From Maea johnstoni (Eukaryota > Annelida > Polychaeta > Spionida > Magelonidae), in contig OZ012685.1 of NCBI GenBank assembly GCA_963942565.1, positions 27,134,490-27,198,489 on the forward strand: a stretch of 64,000 nt of DNA, given 5' to 3'. The position numbers and the translations under genes were made by a program. The notes below the pieces were generated by a model. That model did no database searches and was not told the DNA's origin. It saw nothing but the letters and a program-made list of their open reading frames with translations. This document shows positions 1 to 22,200 of this stretch, piece by piece. Position 1 is the stretch's first letter. Each line of letters opens with the position of its first letter.

Positions 1-172
1 TTTTACAATATGTTGAAGTAGTTTGTTGGGTTTTGCTTTACAATTTTCCTTAAAGTATTTTCTAAAAAGGCATTTGCCTGAGAAATGCTCCTCAAAAAAG
101 TGGGGTTCTTGATGTACTTAAGGCATGTATGAGTTCAAAGTTGATCGAGTCTGTTTTGTTGTATTATTTCAG

Positions 173-8001
<7,829 letters not shown>

Positions 8002-8169
8002 CACGACAGCTCCATGAGATACGGCACCCAACTGACCTACACTACTACTACTGTACATTTCCTACTCAATGCTCCCCTTCTTCTTTCTTTTTCTACCCTA
8101 CCTTTTACCCCATAGGGGCCTTGACCAAGAGTCGTCCTAGTTGTGTATGATGATGGAAGGTCTGCGTAG

Positions 8170-8384
8170 TTAACCCTTACGCTGCTGGTGGCTAATTTGG
8201 TCAATACAAAATGATGCAAAAAGACAACTAAAAGTGATTGAAACCCTTGCAAATGGGTACTAATCTGAGAGTACTCAACGAGAGCTATCCCATGAATACC
8301 AACAAGGCAGAGTTTAGATGGTTTTCAAAATTCTTTGCATCCTTGTCTTTAGGACGAAAGTAGTCTCAGCATTAGTAGGGTTAT
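8170..8384 (+). mobile_element. piggyBac-like MITE (TTAA family), copy 1
   Basis: It begins TTAACCCTTACGCTGCTGG and ends CAGCATTAGTAGGGTTAT, about 212 bp overall, with imperfect inverted ends. The left TTAA is intact and the right is TTAT. It lies 170 bp after the RHOT stop codon, so it is probably transcribed as part of the 3' UTR. Confidence 0.85.
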
Positions 8385-9927
8385 AGAGTCAGATCTGTGA
8401 GAGGGTCCTACATGCACAAGGTGCAAATCATACTACAATACTGACTCATGGACATGTTGTGGTAGCAACTGTTAAAATTTGCACCATTTTTACGTTTGAC
8501 AAACATCTTGTTGATGCTCTGATGTGAGATGATGTATGAAGGAAACGAGGGCATATCTATGAACTGGTGAGGATCTGTACTTAAGGACCAAAACCTTGCC
8601 TACCTGGAATGCAGCAATGTTTCATTTAGGAGAATGATCTAAATTCTATGGGGTACTCCTCTCATTTTGCTGCCATAATAATCAGTTTGTGGCTCAATCC
8701 ATAAGGTAAAACAAAAGTATGTAAACGCATCAAAAAATTGAATTTCAAAAAGTATGAATAGGGGTGAAATGTGTCCCCATCCTAAATGTAAGATAAAAAA
8801 AAAGAATAACTAAATGGTGAAATAGACTTTGAATATGTACATGTATGATAAGGTTGATTTTTTCACAATTGGCGTCCATTCTCTTGTGCTAAGGGTGGAT
8901 TGCCAATTGATCCTGTATCCATTGCCTCAAACTCTGATTGATTTTTAATGAGATAGGAAAGGCTACTGGATAGGTATTGATGTGATTATCTGTAAGCTTA
9001 ACTCCAGGAGAATAGGGAATAAATGTGGCATATAGGATATTGTTTGAGATTACATGCTTATAACATGCACCCAGAGCAATAGACGGTAATTGAGTTATTC
9101 ATATAAACTGAGTGGAGAACATGGAATGATGCAAGGATTTAGGGGAGGCACACTACAAGTCAAATGATTATGATTGTTTAGAACCAGAGAGCTAGATATG
9201 AGGCAGGGGCCAATTACCATACAATCATATTAGACCCAGTGTGCACCAAAGTGTTGCAGCCGTTGTTCAGCTTTTGCAGTGTAATTAGTGCTGCATTGGG
9301 GTCATTAAGGATCAGGCTGAACCAAATATAGTATGCCTATTGGCTGCAAGTAGGGCATATCAGTCGGCCCTTGCTGTGACCCTTAACGAAGATCTGGCAA
9401 TCTTCCACATATTCGTCTAAGCTAAAATTAGCTATTTATTTTCTAAATGATGTGTATGCATCTAGGACAAGTGATAATTGTTTTGCCATATTGGGTTTTG
9501 TTTTGTCTTTACAAAAAAAAAAGGCTAAGAAAACTGCTAATAATTTTGTTTGGGAAATGTTTAAATTTTTCTCTATCATACCTCTACAAGGTACTGCAGG
9601 TTCCCCACTGAGACAGTTATGTAGTGTATATTGTTATAAACTACTAATTTACATTTGTGGACCAAATAGTGCCCTGTGTGCCTGTTGGACTGACAGATAC
9701 TGTAAACAGCTTTATAAATATCTAATCTGACCTGCATTTCACTCATCGCTGCTTTGATAAGGTATTCAGACAGCCATGATTTTGCATTCCCTCTGTAAAA
9801 CAGAACAGAACTTCATTCATAATACTAGTAACTAGGGTTGCACACATTTAGGTTTGCATCTTTTACCCTCCAAAAATGAGCCAAATTAAACAACCATCTA
9901 ATGAAAAGCTGTATACAGTATTTTGTG

Positions 9928-9933
9928 AATAAA
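9928..9933 (+). terminator. RHOT: Candidate RHOT poly(A) signal
   Basis: AATAAA followed about 25-35 bp later by a GT-rich stretch (gagtgttgtctta), the usual layout of a cleavage site. Other AATAAA motifs lie at about 9019 and 10208, so the site actually used is uncertain. Confidence 0.3.
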
Positions 9934-10441
9934 GAAATTGAGTAAAAATGTTTGAATGAGTGTTGTCTTATATATTCCATTGTACAGGGTTTCTTTAAAT
10001 ATTGTTCAGCATTTTGACTACTGTATTTATAGTCTAAACTGACTTGTTAGACCATCCATAAACATGGTATAAACAAGTCCAGAGTTTTCATGTTTTGACA
10101 TATCAACAGCGGCACCATAATGACCCCCCTTTAGTCATTTAACTTTTTTTTTTCAACTAAGACTTGTTTTTCCGGAAATCTTGGCTGCAAACTGATCCAT
10201 CTTTGGAAATAAAACCCTTTAAATTGAAAGCCTGTTTCGTACATTTCTTTTAAAAGCATCGTTTGTTAGAAATTGGAAACCTTTACTTGCCATCTCCAAA
10301 GAAGTCTGTTAAATTACTGATATGCTAGGATAGTTGAGTGAGGTTTGATAGTTTATCTATAACTTGCATTCCTCACTTTGTCAACAATCTTTACATTTCC
10401 TGACTTAAGCGAGTAAGGTGGTTTATTTCATTTCCAGCCAG

Positions 10442-10788
10442 TAGGACTGTCATTGACATCCATTTTTTTTCGATTCGATCATTGACATTTTATTTTTCGA
10501 TTCCGATTATTTCGATTCGATTTTGAAGAACTGCAGTAATAGAATATTTTCACATGTTCCACACTATTTTTGTGGCTAGGATCCTAAGATTCCCACGATG
10601 CAAAGACAATGAAGGTTTTCTCAACACTTTTTGATTGAATACTTGAGTTTCTCTTCAAAATTCTTAATAGCGTTGGCTAAAAAAATGTGTTTCGATGAAT
10701 TGACATATCAATTGACATAATATTTTTTTCGATTAATTGGAAAAATTATTTCGATCGATCAATACTTGTCATATCAATGACAGTTCTA
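10442..10788. mobile_element. hAT-like non-autonomous element, TSD ccagccag
   Basis: The termini TAGGACTGTCATTGA and TCAATGACAGTTCTA are inverted repeats. They are flanked by a perfect 8-bp direct repeat CCAGCCAG (10434-10441 and 10789-10796), as expected of hAT transposition. The interior is AT-rich with repeated TTCGATT motifs and no coding capacity. A related element is at 23034-23424. Confidence 0.85.
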
Positions 10789-12791
10789 CCAGCCAGGAAA
10801 GGAGTTTCTTATTAGATTTATTTCGCAATGAAAAATTCATGGCAAGAACAAAAGAGCTAAAAATACATGTGCCTAGTAGTGTTTGTGAGGTGCTTTGAGA
10901 TTGGCTTAGCTGATGACAAATGCAGCACTTCGCATCACCTGTACAAATACTTGAGAAACCCCCGCAACCCCACTGACATCTATACCTATAACATTGGATT
11001 TGGAAGAAAAATGTGGTTATAAAATATAGCTTAACCTGTAGCCAAGATTTCCTTGGAAATCCTTAATAGTAGTATCCCAGGATTTCCAAGGTATTCACAG
11101 CTGTATGATGTTAACACCGGTGACTATTCTCAATTTACTATTAGCAATCTGTTAACATGCTCAACCTCTACTTCTTATAAACTTGAGTTCAGCTGTAATT
11201 TATTACAATTTCCAATATCTAAACATATCTTTTTTTTACCTGAAACGGATGGAGAGTGGGTTTGAGAGTAGGGATGATTTTCTACTTTGCTTGTTCATTT
11301 TGAGCCCCATCAGATGGTATTTTGACTATTGCCATGGCAAGTTTTAACCATGTAGGGGATTTCCCCCAATCCTGCCCCTGTGTAAAGGGTTTGATTGCCA
11401 GTCAACCCAATAAAGTGGAGACAATCTACTCAATTTGAAATGTATGATTATGCGACCATTTTGATACATTCATTGCATTCATTTGATGGAAGATACTACT
11501 TCATTTGGCAAAAATGCCATTTACAGCATTGCATAAGAATGATGATTCTTTGTTTATATGTCAATGGTAAAATTTATATTCTTCTGTAAATAGGTACATG
11601 GAGTAACAATTTCACGTCTGCATATTGTTTCAGCTGTGAAAATCAGTGCAATGCCTTATATCCACAAGTCTATTGTCTAATTGCCATATTTATACTATGA
11701 TTCATACTTATGATTTTTACTGTAATTATTTCTAAGGGATTAACCTCGGTTAAGGGCCTAGCATCCTGAAAAATCAGTCAATATCAAAAATGCTACACTT
11801 TATTCAAGAATTTTTCAAGTATTATGCAGTCAATATAAAAGAGGTAAACTTCATTCAAGAAGTATTCAGTATTCAAGAAGTATTCAATATTCAAGAAGAT
11901 ATTTAGCTGAACATCTAGATAGGTGGCTTTTGTATCCAAGAGTACTAACCTGGTTAAAAGTGTGTTTACTTATTGGAGTATAAAATACTTTGTGGTCTTT
12001 TTGTAGTGTAATTGTATAAAGTTGGCCCCAGTGTTATCTCTCATCAGTACATTATTCCTTGAGTTTAATCTTTGATGGTTATAGAAACGAAATTTAAAAA
12101 AATACTATATTTTCTCATGAAACTTTCCTTGTGTAATAATAAATCCCAGCTAAATACTGGTGCATGAATAAAAGAATGTCAGGCTGCATTCATATTTCTT
12201 TTATAACATCTTCTTTAAGTCAGTGATGTTCTTGAAAACCTCTTCTGTCTTGCATCCATGCTTGGGAAAATAGATTTGATGGTAAAATGCAAAGAACCAG
12301 GGACTTGTCATAATGTCTCTGAAAGAACATTTATTTTGTTGGTTGATTAGAGGTAAATCAATTTTCCCTGGTACCTTCTAAAGATAACTTACCAGAATAT
12401 AGTCCATCCACATGTTAACCCCATCTGGTGACCAACAACTCAATGATTTAACATTAATTTATTTAACCTTTTCACATTTATAGATTTCCGTGAAAATTAT
12501 TATCTTGATCCATTCTTTGTAAATTACTCTATAAAGCATAGAGTTACATAATGTTCAGAGATATGTTGTGTTCTGATCAATGTTACTTGAAATATTTTCC
12601 AACAGGTACCCTGATCTAAAAGCTCAAAACCCAATCTGTCATTCCATTTTGGGACGCCAGAGTATAGTTCATCCACATGTTAACCCCATCTTGGTGACAA
12701 TTTTAATGATGTTTAATGGGAAAATCATTTCAATATTGATCTATCGGTAATTGAAATAAGTTTTTGCATTGTTTTATACTCCAGTTATCCT

Positions 12792-12917
12792 CTTAAAGCT
12801 GACCTGCCAATTTTATATTGAGGTGATCTAAAGATGGCAGGTTGCCAACCTGTACCAGGCAGCCAGGGGCTGTAATCTTTAGATTCCCTGAATTCACAGT
12901 GGCATGTCAGCTTTAAG
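12792..12917. mobile_element. Short hairpin MITE
   Basis: CTTAAAGCTGACCTGCCA at the left is mirrored by TGGCATGTCAGCTTTAAG at the right. A second inner pair (TAAAGAT and ATCTTTA) follows, giving a roughly 126-bp foldback unit with no coding content. The superfamily is unassigned. Confidence 0.6.
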
Positions 12918-13683
12918 GGATGTATTATATATGTGAGAAATTTGGGCAGTCCATTTATGATTCTTTCTGCAGTCTCTAGTACTTATTCTTACCAGGAGTA
13001 GGTGTGCAATTTGTACAAAATATATTGCAAAATTTCAATATCTTGTAATTCATTGGTCTTGGATGGCAGAACATTTAATAAAAATATTAACATTGAAAAG
13101 TTGTCTTTGTCTTATTAGGGTTAAAGGGTATCCCCTCTGTGAACCCCATATAACCATTCCAAGATGGTGCTTTTATGTGCAAGATTAATAAATATTATCT
13201 GGTATGTAAAGATCAATAATGAATATGAAGTTATAACTGAAGTATAACATTTCCTGCTAAATATTCATGGTTGAAGTATCTGAATGGGAATATAACAGAG
13301 TAACAATGAAAGCATTTAGAATTGTATGGTGATGCTATCAAAATTTGAATGCTTGCATATTTATTATAACCAATATAAAAGTATTTTCTCTGAAAATAAT
13401 AATCAAGTATAGCACAACAACACAACTGGAATTGGATTTGTTCTGCAAAATTTTATTTACACGTTGACTTACAAAAAAAGATTCCAGCATTGATGTTGCA
13501 ATGGCAATGAAATGTTAATACCAACATGATCAAATGAGGTAAATAGAAACAAGGCACAATGGCAATTAGGTGATCAGCATAATCCCAACTAATTAATATA
13601 GGCAATAACAGGCAAACTACATTAAACTACAGTTAGCCCACTCTCTCCATTAGATCATTAGATGAAGCGTTTTCAGTCGCTGA

Positions 13684-13879
13684 GCCTTTCCCATGCGGAG
13701 GCTTCTTTAGTCCAAAGCACAAGGATGCAAAGATTTTTGAAAACCATCTAAAAACTGTCATGTTGGTATTCAATGGATAGTCCTCAGATGGGTACCCATG
13801 TGGCAGGGTTGCGGTTGTTTTTCAGATTTTTGCATCATTTTGTATTGGCCTAATTAGCCACCAGTAGCATAAGGGTTAA
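13684..13879 (-). mobile_element. piggyBac-like MITE (TTAA family), copy 2
   Basis: Minus-strand copy with a decayed left end (CCCATGCGGAGGCTTC) and a good right end (CACCAGTAGCATAAGGGTTAA). Confidence 0.8.
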
Positions 13880-15206
13880 GTAACAAGGTGACCATTTTAT
13901 GGATATATTCTGGAACATTTTCTGAATTATTGGAAAAAAACTCTTCAGCATTACCAAACAATTTTCAATCTTCATGCAATCCTGAACAACTCTTGGAGAC
14001 GGGAAAAAGTAACTTGGTCACTATAGCTAGTAACACGGGGACCTTAGGTTTTATCAATTTGCTCAGTAGACCAGCAATATCAGGCATTTGACTCACCTAG
14101 GGGTGCGAACACAGCGTGACTTCATTCACTTCCTACAACCCTTTGGCTGAATATTGACTCAAGTCTTTAAACAGCAATGGGACTCTTTGATCAGATCCCC
14201 TGTTCAAAATCTTCCAGAACTTGGAACTATTTAGGTAGTGGCATTCTAGCATCTTCTTGAAAATTCCCTACCAGTCTACTATTAATCTCAATGACTAGTG
14301 TGGCACCACCAACATCAGTTGAGAAATCATTTGATATTTGTTTTAGATTTGAAGTTAATCATAAAGATATTTTTGGTAATATCTCTGGAATCAGCATTTT
14401 TGGAAAAAAGAGGAAGACAATATCGATTGGTGCTTTATTCCTTGAATACTTGTACGTGGCTTTAGTTATTTATGAACAAATAATCTAGTAGCCAGCAAGT
14501 ATCAACAAGCGTTGCATGATGTTGATTTGGGCTGCTAGATATTTTCAGCTTGTAGCCCAATATTTTCAACAATCAAGCGCTCCTACCAGGGAGCTACTAG
14601 AAACCTCTTTTGGCATCTACATTTTACCTAGCTTGGGCACAAAGGGCACCTCAGAATTATTTGAATTCTTTATAGCGAATTTTCAAGCTGTTTCTAACCA
14701 TTTCTATAATGTTTGGTATCAGCAATGATTAAATGCAGCACACACATTCTTTAATACTTGATATAGGATTTAGTTGCTTATTTCTATAACAAAGAAAAAT
14801 ATATTGGTCCACTGGTCAGTGCTACCTTGTAATGCTTTGGCCTGCTGATTAGCAAGTGCCTCCAAATGCTTTTATACACAAACATCCTTACCAGATAGTT
14901 AATAACTGTAATTTTTTTACTGTATCAGTTGAATAAAACATCCTTAAATGCCTATTCCCTAAGCTGTCATAGTTAGTGTGACATGCAAATACCAGCGGTC
15001 GAGGGTTAAGTTGTGGATTCTGGGGTAGCTGATGCTTTCTTGTAAAGTTTCCTGGAATTTTGCCATTTTAAATGTTAGGCTCCTACTCGTACACAGAATT
15101 CCACAATCCCAGCGAGGGGTTACCTAATTTGTATTTATTCTGAAATATGAAATCCACTTTTGGCACACTTAAAATGATTCGCACTAACTATCTCCTGCGC
15201 CTACTG

Positions 15207-15394
15207 TTAACCTATTTATTCCCAGAGTCATCCGCTGACCTGGTAACTTTTGAAATATTCCAAAAATAAGTAGAATATTATAAAAATATATTCAAAGGAA
15301 GATCAATTCTTGAAAGAGGAGAAAAAACTGCTGACATTGTCCCTCAAGTCATTTACAACAGACCCAGAAGTTCCTCTGAGAATAAATGGGTTAA
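15207..15394. mobile_element. Second TTAA-flanked MITE type, 188 bp
   Basis: It starts TTAACCTATTTATTCCCAGAG (first twenty bases read as an inverted repeat) and ends CTCTGAGAATAAATGGGTTAA. Both TTAA target copies are intact. This is a different sequence from the main TTAA family, but the layout is the same piggyBac type. Confidence 0.65.
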
Positions 15395-16206
15395 AAGTAC
15401 CCACGTTAATGCCTGGCCTCTATGTTTGCGGGATATAATTAAGATAGCTCATACCAATTATATATCAAACTTAACCATTACACAATCAACGACATTGGCA
15501 TTGAGATAATATACAGTGCTAGTCTTTGGTTAGATTCATAAACATCACTTTTTAGTAAAAATAAAATTATGTTATTCTTAAATTTACAAAATCCTTATAT
15601 CGCCTAAAGCATTAGTTTCAAGCAAAATTTCAAGCAATATGGAAATTAGGAAAAATCAACGTACTTTTGAACTACAGAGATTTCCATATGTGTAATTGTT
15701 GGAAGCTATAAATATCCTTAAAACTAAGAATCTTTTATCAAAGTATCGTTTTATTACCAAATATGGTTAAATATTCAAAAAAGTCAGTTAGTTACTATAA
15801 AAAAGAAGAATCTACAAGCCTGATTTTATCCATCTCATATCAAGTGATGTATATCTCTTTAAAACAACTACAACCAGCTTGATAGGAAATGATGATATAC
15901 ATATGACTATATACAGATGATGATGACGATGATGTTCAATACAAGATCATGTAATTATTGAACAATTTCCCACAAGTATACAATAATTCAGGTGTAAGTT
16001 TTATGAGCAGAAACCATGTGATTTTCAAATAAATATCCATACAGGGGCATCTAGATGACCATATATGGACATGTAATTGAAGTGCCCAAATATTTGGACT
16101 GAATGTTGAGATGCTCTTGCAAAGGTTTATGTTTCCTGTTTCCTGGGTGTGTGTAGTATGTAAGTTTGCTCTGCCAGCTACATCAGGTTGCCATGGAGTC
16201 CGCCTC

Positions 16207-19200
16207 TCAGAAGGCAGACACAGACGTGATGGTCTTGTAGTTCTGGGAATTGATTGTCCTATAGAAGAGAAAAAAAAGCTGATAAAAACACTGTGAAATT
16301 AATTGCAAGTCTATCATTTCATTGATATTGTTAGTTGATATCAACAATTAATTGATTGTCCCTGAGAAAATTAAATAAAAAAGGTTTATATTATTCTGTT
16401 AAATCCATACAGAGTCTCAGTAATTTTATCAATACTTTTAGAATTAAATTGCTCAAAATCAGCGATGAACAACTTGAAAACATCATGAACAGTTTCTAAG
16501 CTATTTTTGAGCCTGATGCAACTTTTATGATGATTAAAAGTTAAGACAATAATTGAGACATAAAATTGCTATATATTATCTTTTTTGTGGGTGCATGGCT
16601 CAATAGCAGTCATAACCAAATGTTTCTGCAGAACTTTGTATTAAGCATGCCAAACTTTGTCTAAACATTTTACACATACAAACACATCTCTGTGTGGGCT
16701 CCTAGAAATCCATGTGGGCTACTGCTTTGCTCAACTGGTTTATTTTCAAAGTTAGGCCCTGAAGGTCTATGGGTTCAGGTTGGCTTTTTCATGCTTATGT
16801 CTTTCAATCCCATTTACCTTAGTGAGGCTTATTGCAACTTAAATAGCTAACTTTATCTAGGAAATAATAGTTGAGGATTAAGTCCATCGTGCCATCCAAA
16901 ATAACACACTGAAGTCTTAGCATGATGATTTAATATGTAGATCACATGCTTAACCCATTCATACCCGTATCAGCCAAAACTGCTACTAGTCAAGTAGATC
17001 TCCAGGTATGAAAGGGTTAAAAGAGATATAATGTAAGGAATTATTGCAAATACACTTACACCACTGCTATTAGAAACAATCCAATACCTAGTAGTATAAT
17101 ATCTATAACTACACTTACTTGATAACATTTTGGTTGACGACCGATGATGTTGGTGCACTCTTGGGTCCCATGGAGGGCATGAAGGTTTTGCCAGTAGTGT
17201 TGACAACATGGACTGGCCGTGATTTGGGTTTCTTGTATGGATCGACAGAGTGGGCGGGATAGGCATCGAAGGTTCCGGCTTTGCTTCCTGCAGGCTACAA
17301 AACAATTTGAGCACTCCATGAATAATCATTCCCTCGACAAATTTCAATTGACATTTACAAATTAAAGCACACCCAAAAGACTCTTTTTAATACTTATATA
17401 GAACATCTCCTTAACTTGAACACTTCCTTCAAAGGCAGATTCATATGATGGCCCAAAGCAGAACATACATAGGAGGATTAGCACATAATGAAATTCTTTC
17501 ATAGCTAAATTAACAATTTCTAGTTTTAGTAGGTATTTTGTACAGTTTAATACCAAATATCACCCATTGCATAAACACATCATGATTTGATCTAATATGA
17601 ATATTCATTGTGTTAATGCATTGAAAAGGGACAAATAAGATTTAATACAAACAATATAATGCTGCTATTATGAGATTTAAAAAAAATCTGAATTGAATTG
17701 ACTATCAAAAGTGTATATGTATTTAGAAAGCTGACACAAATATGTATCCCATTTTGAATAAGGCCTAATATTATAAATATGACACTGGACAAGAATAACC
17801 TAAAGATCTGACTACTTTGGTGGCATCTTTTAACCAAATCATCTTTTGAAAAATAATTAACTGAGAAATTTTCCTCTGGACACAACCAAAAACTCCTCTT
17901 CAAATATTTTGCCTTCAAATATGTTTTGAATATGTGCTTAATATTGTCAAGATATTCTGAAAAGGTATCATAGATGCAGACATCACTAATAAAAATGAAC
18001 ATAGATAGGTAAACCTACCCTCTTTGGTGGGGAGCTTGGTTTGAAAGGTTTCAGGTCTTCCCGTCTAGGTGCCGATCTCTTGACAGGGGGTAAGGGCCGA
18101 TCCGATCTGTAGGGGTTATCATCAAAGTATTGTCGGGCCGACATGTTCAATCGAAATGCACCCCCCTTCAGAGCCTTCCGGTGCATTTCTATCTCTTTCT
18201 ATTGAAAAGGAGCAAACAATTACTGATATGTATATTGATTTGAGCAAAGAATAATTTTCAGTAAAAAAAAAAGATTTGAGTGATTTGGTATCATGTAGAA
18301 ACAATTTAAGTCAAATTTTTGAGCACAGAAACAACATGCAATGACAAGAGCGTGACTTTTCTTTCATAACTTAAAAAACAACTCAAAACTAACCCAATTA
18401 ATTTTGGAGATCACATTTATTACTATTTTTATGCACAGGATAGAATCATTCACAATATATACTCAAGCAATTGATTTAACTCGATCTTCTCTGGTTACCT
18501 TGTCGATTTCTTTGTTTCTTTCATAATTGGTGTGTTGGTGCTTATTGTAATCTCCTATAGTGACATGCAAATATCTAAAAGAGGAAAAAGCAAGCATGCA
18601 GGAAATGGAAGAATATACAAAGCGGGAAGCGGGGGAAAACGGTCAAAATGATACTTCCAAAATAAACTGGAAGTTTTAGCCATAATAGACATGCCTAGGT
18701 TTACAATAGCAGAGAGGGGGTAACATGCAGAAGCAGTGGGACTGAGTGACAAGGGGCTTAACCCATTCACTTCCATGTGTTATCTGTATATACACAATAT
18801 TCCTGAAATACATTCATGGAATACATTCACAAAATATGTTAACCCATTTGCTGCTGGTGGCTAATTTGGCCATTACAAAATGATGCAAAAAAAAACAAAA
18901 ACAATAATTGATTGAAACCCTGGCACATGGGTACTCATCTGAGAGTACTCAGCAAGAGCTATCCAATGAATACCAACATGACAGGGTTTAGATGATTTTC
19001 AAAAATCTTAGCATCCTTGTACTTTGGACATAAGTAGCCTCAGAATTGGAAGGGTTAAGGAGTGTTGTAGATTGAAATGTGAACAACAGTTCTCCTTCAA
19101 ATATTTTCACAAAAATGCTCTGGTCAGAAAGATATAATAAAAACTTAAAAAGACACCTTTTTTGGCTGGAACCAATTAAAGAATGGGTTAAGTTTATCTA

Positions 19201-22200
19201 AGCAAGATGAACCTACACTAAACCTGTCAAACCTATATACAAATAATGTAAAAGTGCAGTGGCAGAGGTAGCAAATCTCAAGACATCTGAAAGTTACCTT
19301 GCGCATTTCACCTGCCCTAGATATAGGGTCAGCCTTGTATGGATAATAGTCCCCTAATGTTACATTAACAAATCTGGAAACAATAAGATCATACTCATAG
19401 AAACCCTCCTTATCAGTTCACATACTGTCTTCTAATGACGATCGACAGACCTGTAATGTGTGGCTGAGTAGACAAAGAGAATTACACATTATATTCTACT
19501 TATTCTAAAAGGGTTTAATAGTCTCTCCAATGGGTAGGTTGTAATAAACTCCTCCAAATGGACACATTGCATTTAATATCTAAAACTAACAAATCAATAA
19601 TCAGAAAGAACCCACTTCCCAGACAAATACTCTTTTTTCAGACAAACTTTCAATTTTCAATTTTTTGTACGCTTTTTTAAATCTCAAAACGTTGCTGTTT
19701 TCATGAACTTGTATGTGTGATTTACTATCAATGACAGTGATCATATCAAAAATGAAAGATATAAGTTCCTGTTCTGATTCTGCTTTTTGATGGAATATAA
19801 AAGCATAAAGGGCAAGAATCATGACCTGCTCTTCAGTGACGGTCAGTGGGATTTTGCATGCCCTCAATATTTGCTATTCAAAGTTGACCAGCAGTTGTGT
19901 TTGGACCATGTACTATTATTCAAATATTTTCCACAATAGATTTTGAATGTGTGTCAAACAAATAGGCCACTTTAGTCATTTTTTGTTCAGAAATATCAAT
20001 AAATGTTCAGAAATACAACTATTAAAAAGAATAATTTCTGGTGAAAAAACTGAGGACAGCTGTTTGTAACTTACCCATATCCTGTGCCAACCTTCCCTGG
20101 GTTAGTTAAAAAGTTTCTGCCAGGTGCTTTTTCTGCCTTTCTTCCTCGATTCACTGCACTGAATGCTGGAATAGGCCCACTTAAAGTACCATAATGATTT
20201 CCTAGGCCTGACCTAAAAAGACATAGTGGTATGCATCATGTATTTGACTATATGGACCATAAACATCTGTCCAATGACTATTCTTTATAAAGCGCTTTTG
20301 GAGATTGTAGGTGGAAAGGGCGCTATATTAAATATCAATTATCATTATGAATAGCCTGTTATCAAATCAGTTACAATGTATGCCAATTATAATCTATACA
20401 ACACAATTAGATTTAGATGAGTGAAAAGTATGATATCAATTGTTGGAGGTGCTGGCTAGTTCAACTTTCAAGAAATAATGATGACTTACTGCCTTTTGTC
20501 TCCACTGCTGGGCAAAAATGGTTTTCCTATATTCTTCTGTGCTTCCTTCAGTCTGTTTTGCCTTCTCATTTTGATTGGATCTGTATAGGCCTCTCCCTCC
20601 AGGATACGGCCATATCTATCGTTGAAATATCCAGCCTGGAGTGAGGACCTGGTCTTACTCCCCCCGGGCAGCATCTGTTTGCCCTTTGCAGCAGCTTCAT
20701 TGAAAGACGCTGAAGAAAGAGTACATTACTAAGTATTATAAAGATAAATAATACATATGGTATGGAATTAGTTCAGGTATTTTCAAAAAACAACGGCCAC
20801 CCTGAACCCATAAAAATCGTAATTATTTAAGTGTCCCATATTATGGAGAATTTACGGTAAGTACACAAGCAATCTTATTCATTTTTTCTTGAAAAAAGTA
20901 TTTTTGAAACCTGCTGGACCGTGTTCAAATACTTTTGTGAAGTGGCCCAAGAAGCCTAGTTGTTATATTGCTAACGACTAATATTTTCTCCCTTCAAAAA
21001 TATTAGGCAATACTTTGTATCTATTTTCAAATGGCCCATATTTGGTGCCATGGTGACTGGGTGTAGATCAGGAGTGACCAAGATTGACACTAATTTAAAA
21101 TTTTGTAAAATAATTATAGTGGCCCATATTCCTAGGTGTCCGATATTTCTGAGAGTTAATGATACCATTGTATAGTTAATGGTACCAACAGCATTCTGCA
21201 AGAGAAACTCCCTGTGTGAATAGTTCAATAAAAATCAATCCCATAAAACATTTATTGGACCATTGGCAATCTTTGAGATTAAATGTAAATGCATGGTCCA
21301 CCAAATTTGGCAAGCACTCAAGCTTGCATTTTGCTACAACTACGGCACAATTAAATATGTATAGATAATTGGTGAAGTGTGCACCAAAATAGCATCTTGA
21401 TATAAAATATTCTACTGAGTGGTGTGTTCAAATTGTGTTGCCAAGAGAGCTTCAGCAACAACTGGGATGAACCTGGCTATGCGGTCCACATCTTCATTAG
21501 GCTGGGAAGCAAGTTACTCAGAGCATAGCGAACAGACACATATAACATTCATTTAAAATTAAAAGACTATACGGTGCCCCATGATGCTCGGTAGGGAAAT
21601 TAAGTTTGTCAGTATATGGGAAATATAGGCCAGGGAAGGTTATTTTTGTTTGGTAAAGAATGGGGCTTATCAATATGTTTAGAGATGTAAATGACAAATT
21701 GAAGTTTGAAGTCTAAAACTTTCTGTCAGCAGTTTCTGGCAAGGGGCATATATTACCACAGCAGAAACCGGTTTCCAAAAGCCTTACTTATCATTGTCAA
21801 CCATATAAGGCACAGGTACAGGAGATGACCTTAATACTGCACAAAATTATTGGCACTTTTAATTCAGAAATTTTCTTCCCAGTCCGACCGACTGGCTGCT
21901 TCCAGATTCTGCAGGTCCTACCACCTTTTTGCCGGTCTCCCCACATAATGACCACTTGATGGCCCCAAGAAGAGGGTGTGAAGAATCTCTGTCAGTCCCT
22001 TGGAAGGGCTAAATTACTAAGATGTGTCCTCCCGTGGCATAGATTAACCAATCTTAGTGCCTGACAGACTGATGGGAGCGTAGAACTCTGACATCTCTGC
22101 CAAACCATTGATGATCTTCATGTAGATGTATACTGATTGTTTGTCCTGCACCAATCCATTCATTCCAAGATCCGTCAAGGAAAGCAACAGAACTTCCCCA

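Larger units (their letters stand above)
8002..16206. other. Convergent intergenic region between RHOT and CFAP96
   Basis: It holds the 3' UTRs of both genes, whose ends I cannot place, plus two TTAA-type MITE copies, a hAT-like element (10442-10788), a hairpin element (12792-12917) and a second TTAA-flanked element (15207-15394). A pair of related 35-40 bp segments (AGTCCATCCACATGTTAACC and near copy) lies near 12401 and 12664. No open frame here has a recognisable product. Confidence 0.8.

Noticed and set aside
11328-11341. X-box-like ATTGCCATGGCAAG
   Set aside because: It fits 13 of 14 consensus positions but lies in a convergent intergenic region far from any promoter. A chance palindrome is as likely.
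16184-16200. X-box-like GTTGCCATGGAG in the CFAP96 3' UTR
   Set aside because: Only one half site is good, and the position after the stop codon does not suggest a promoter.
18499-19373. Reading the two 76-nt CFAP96 exons as consecutive constitutive exons
   Set aside because: The phases do not allow it: joining them puts a TAA 11 codons into the second.
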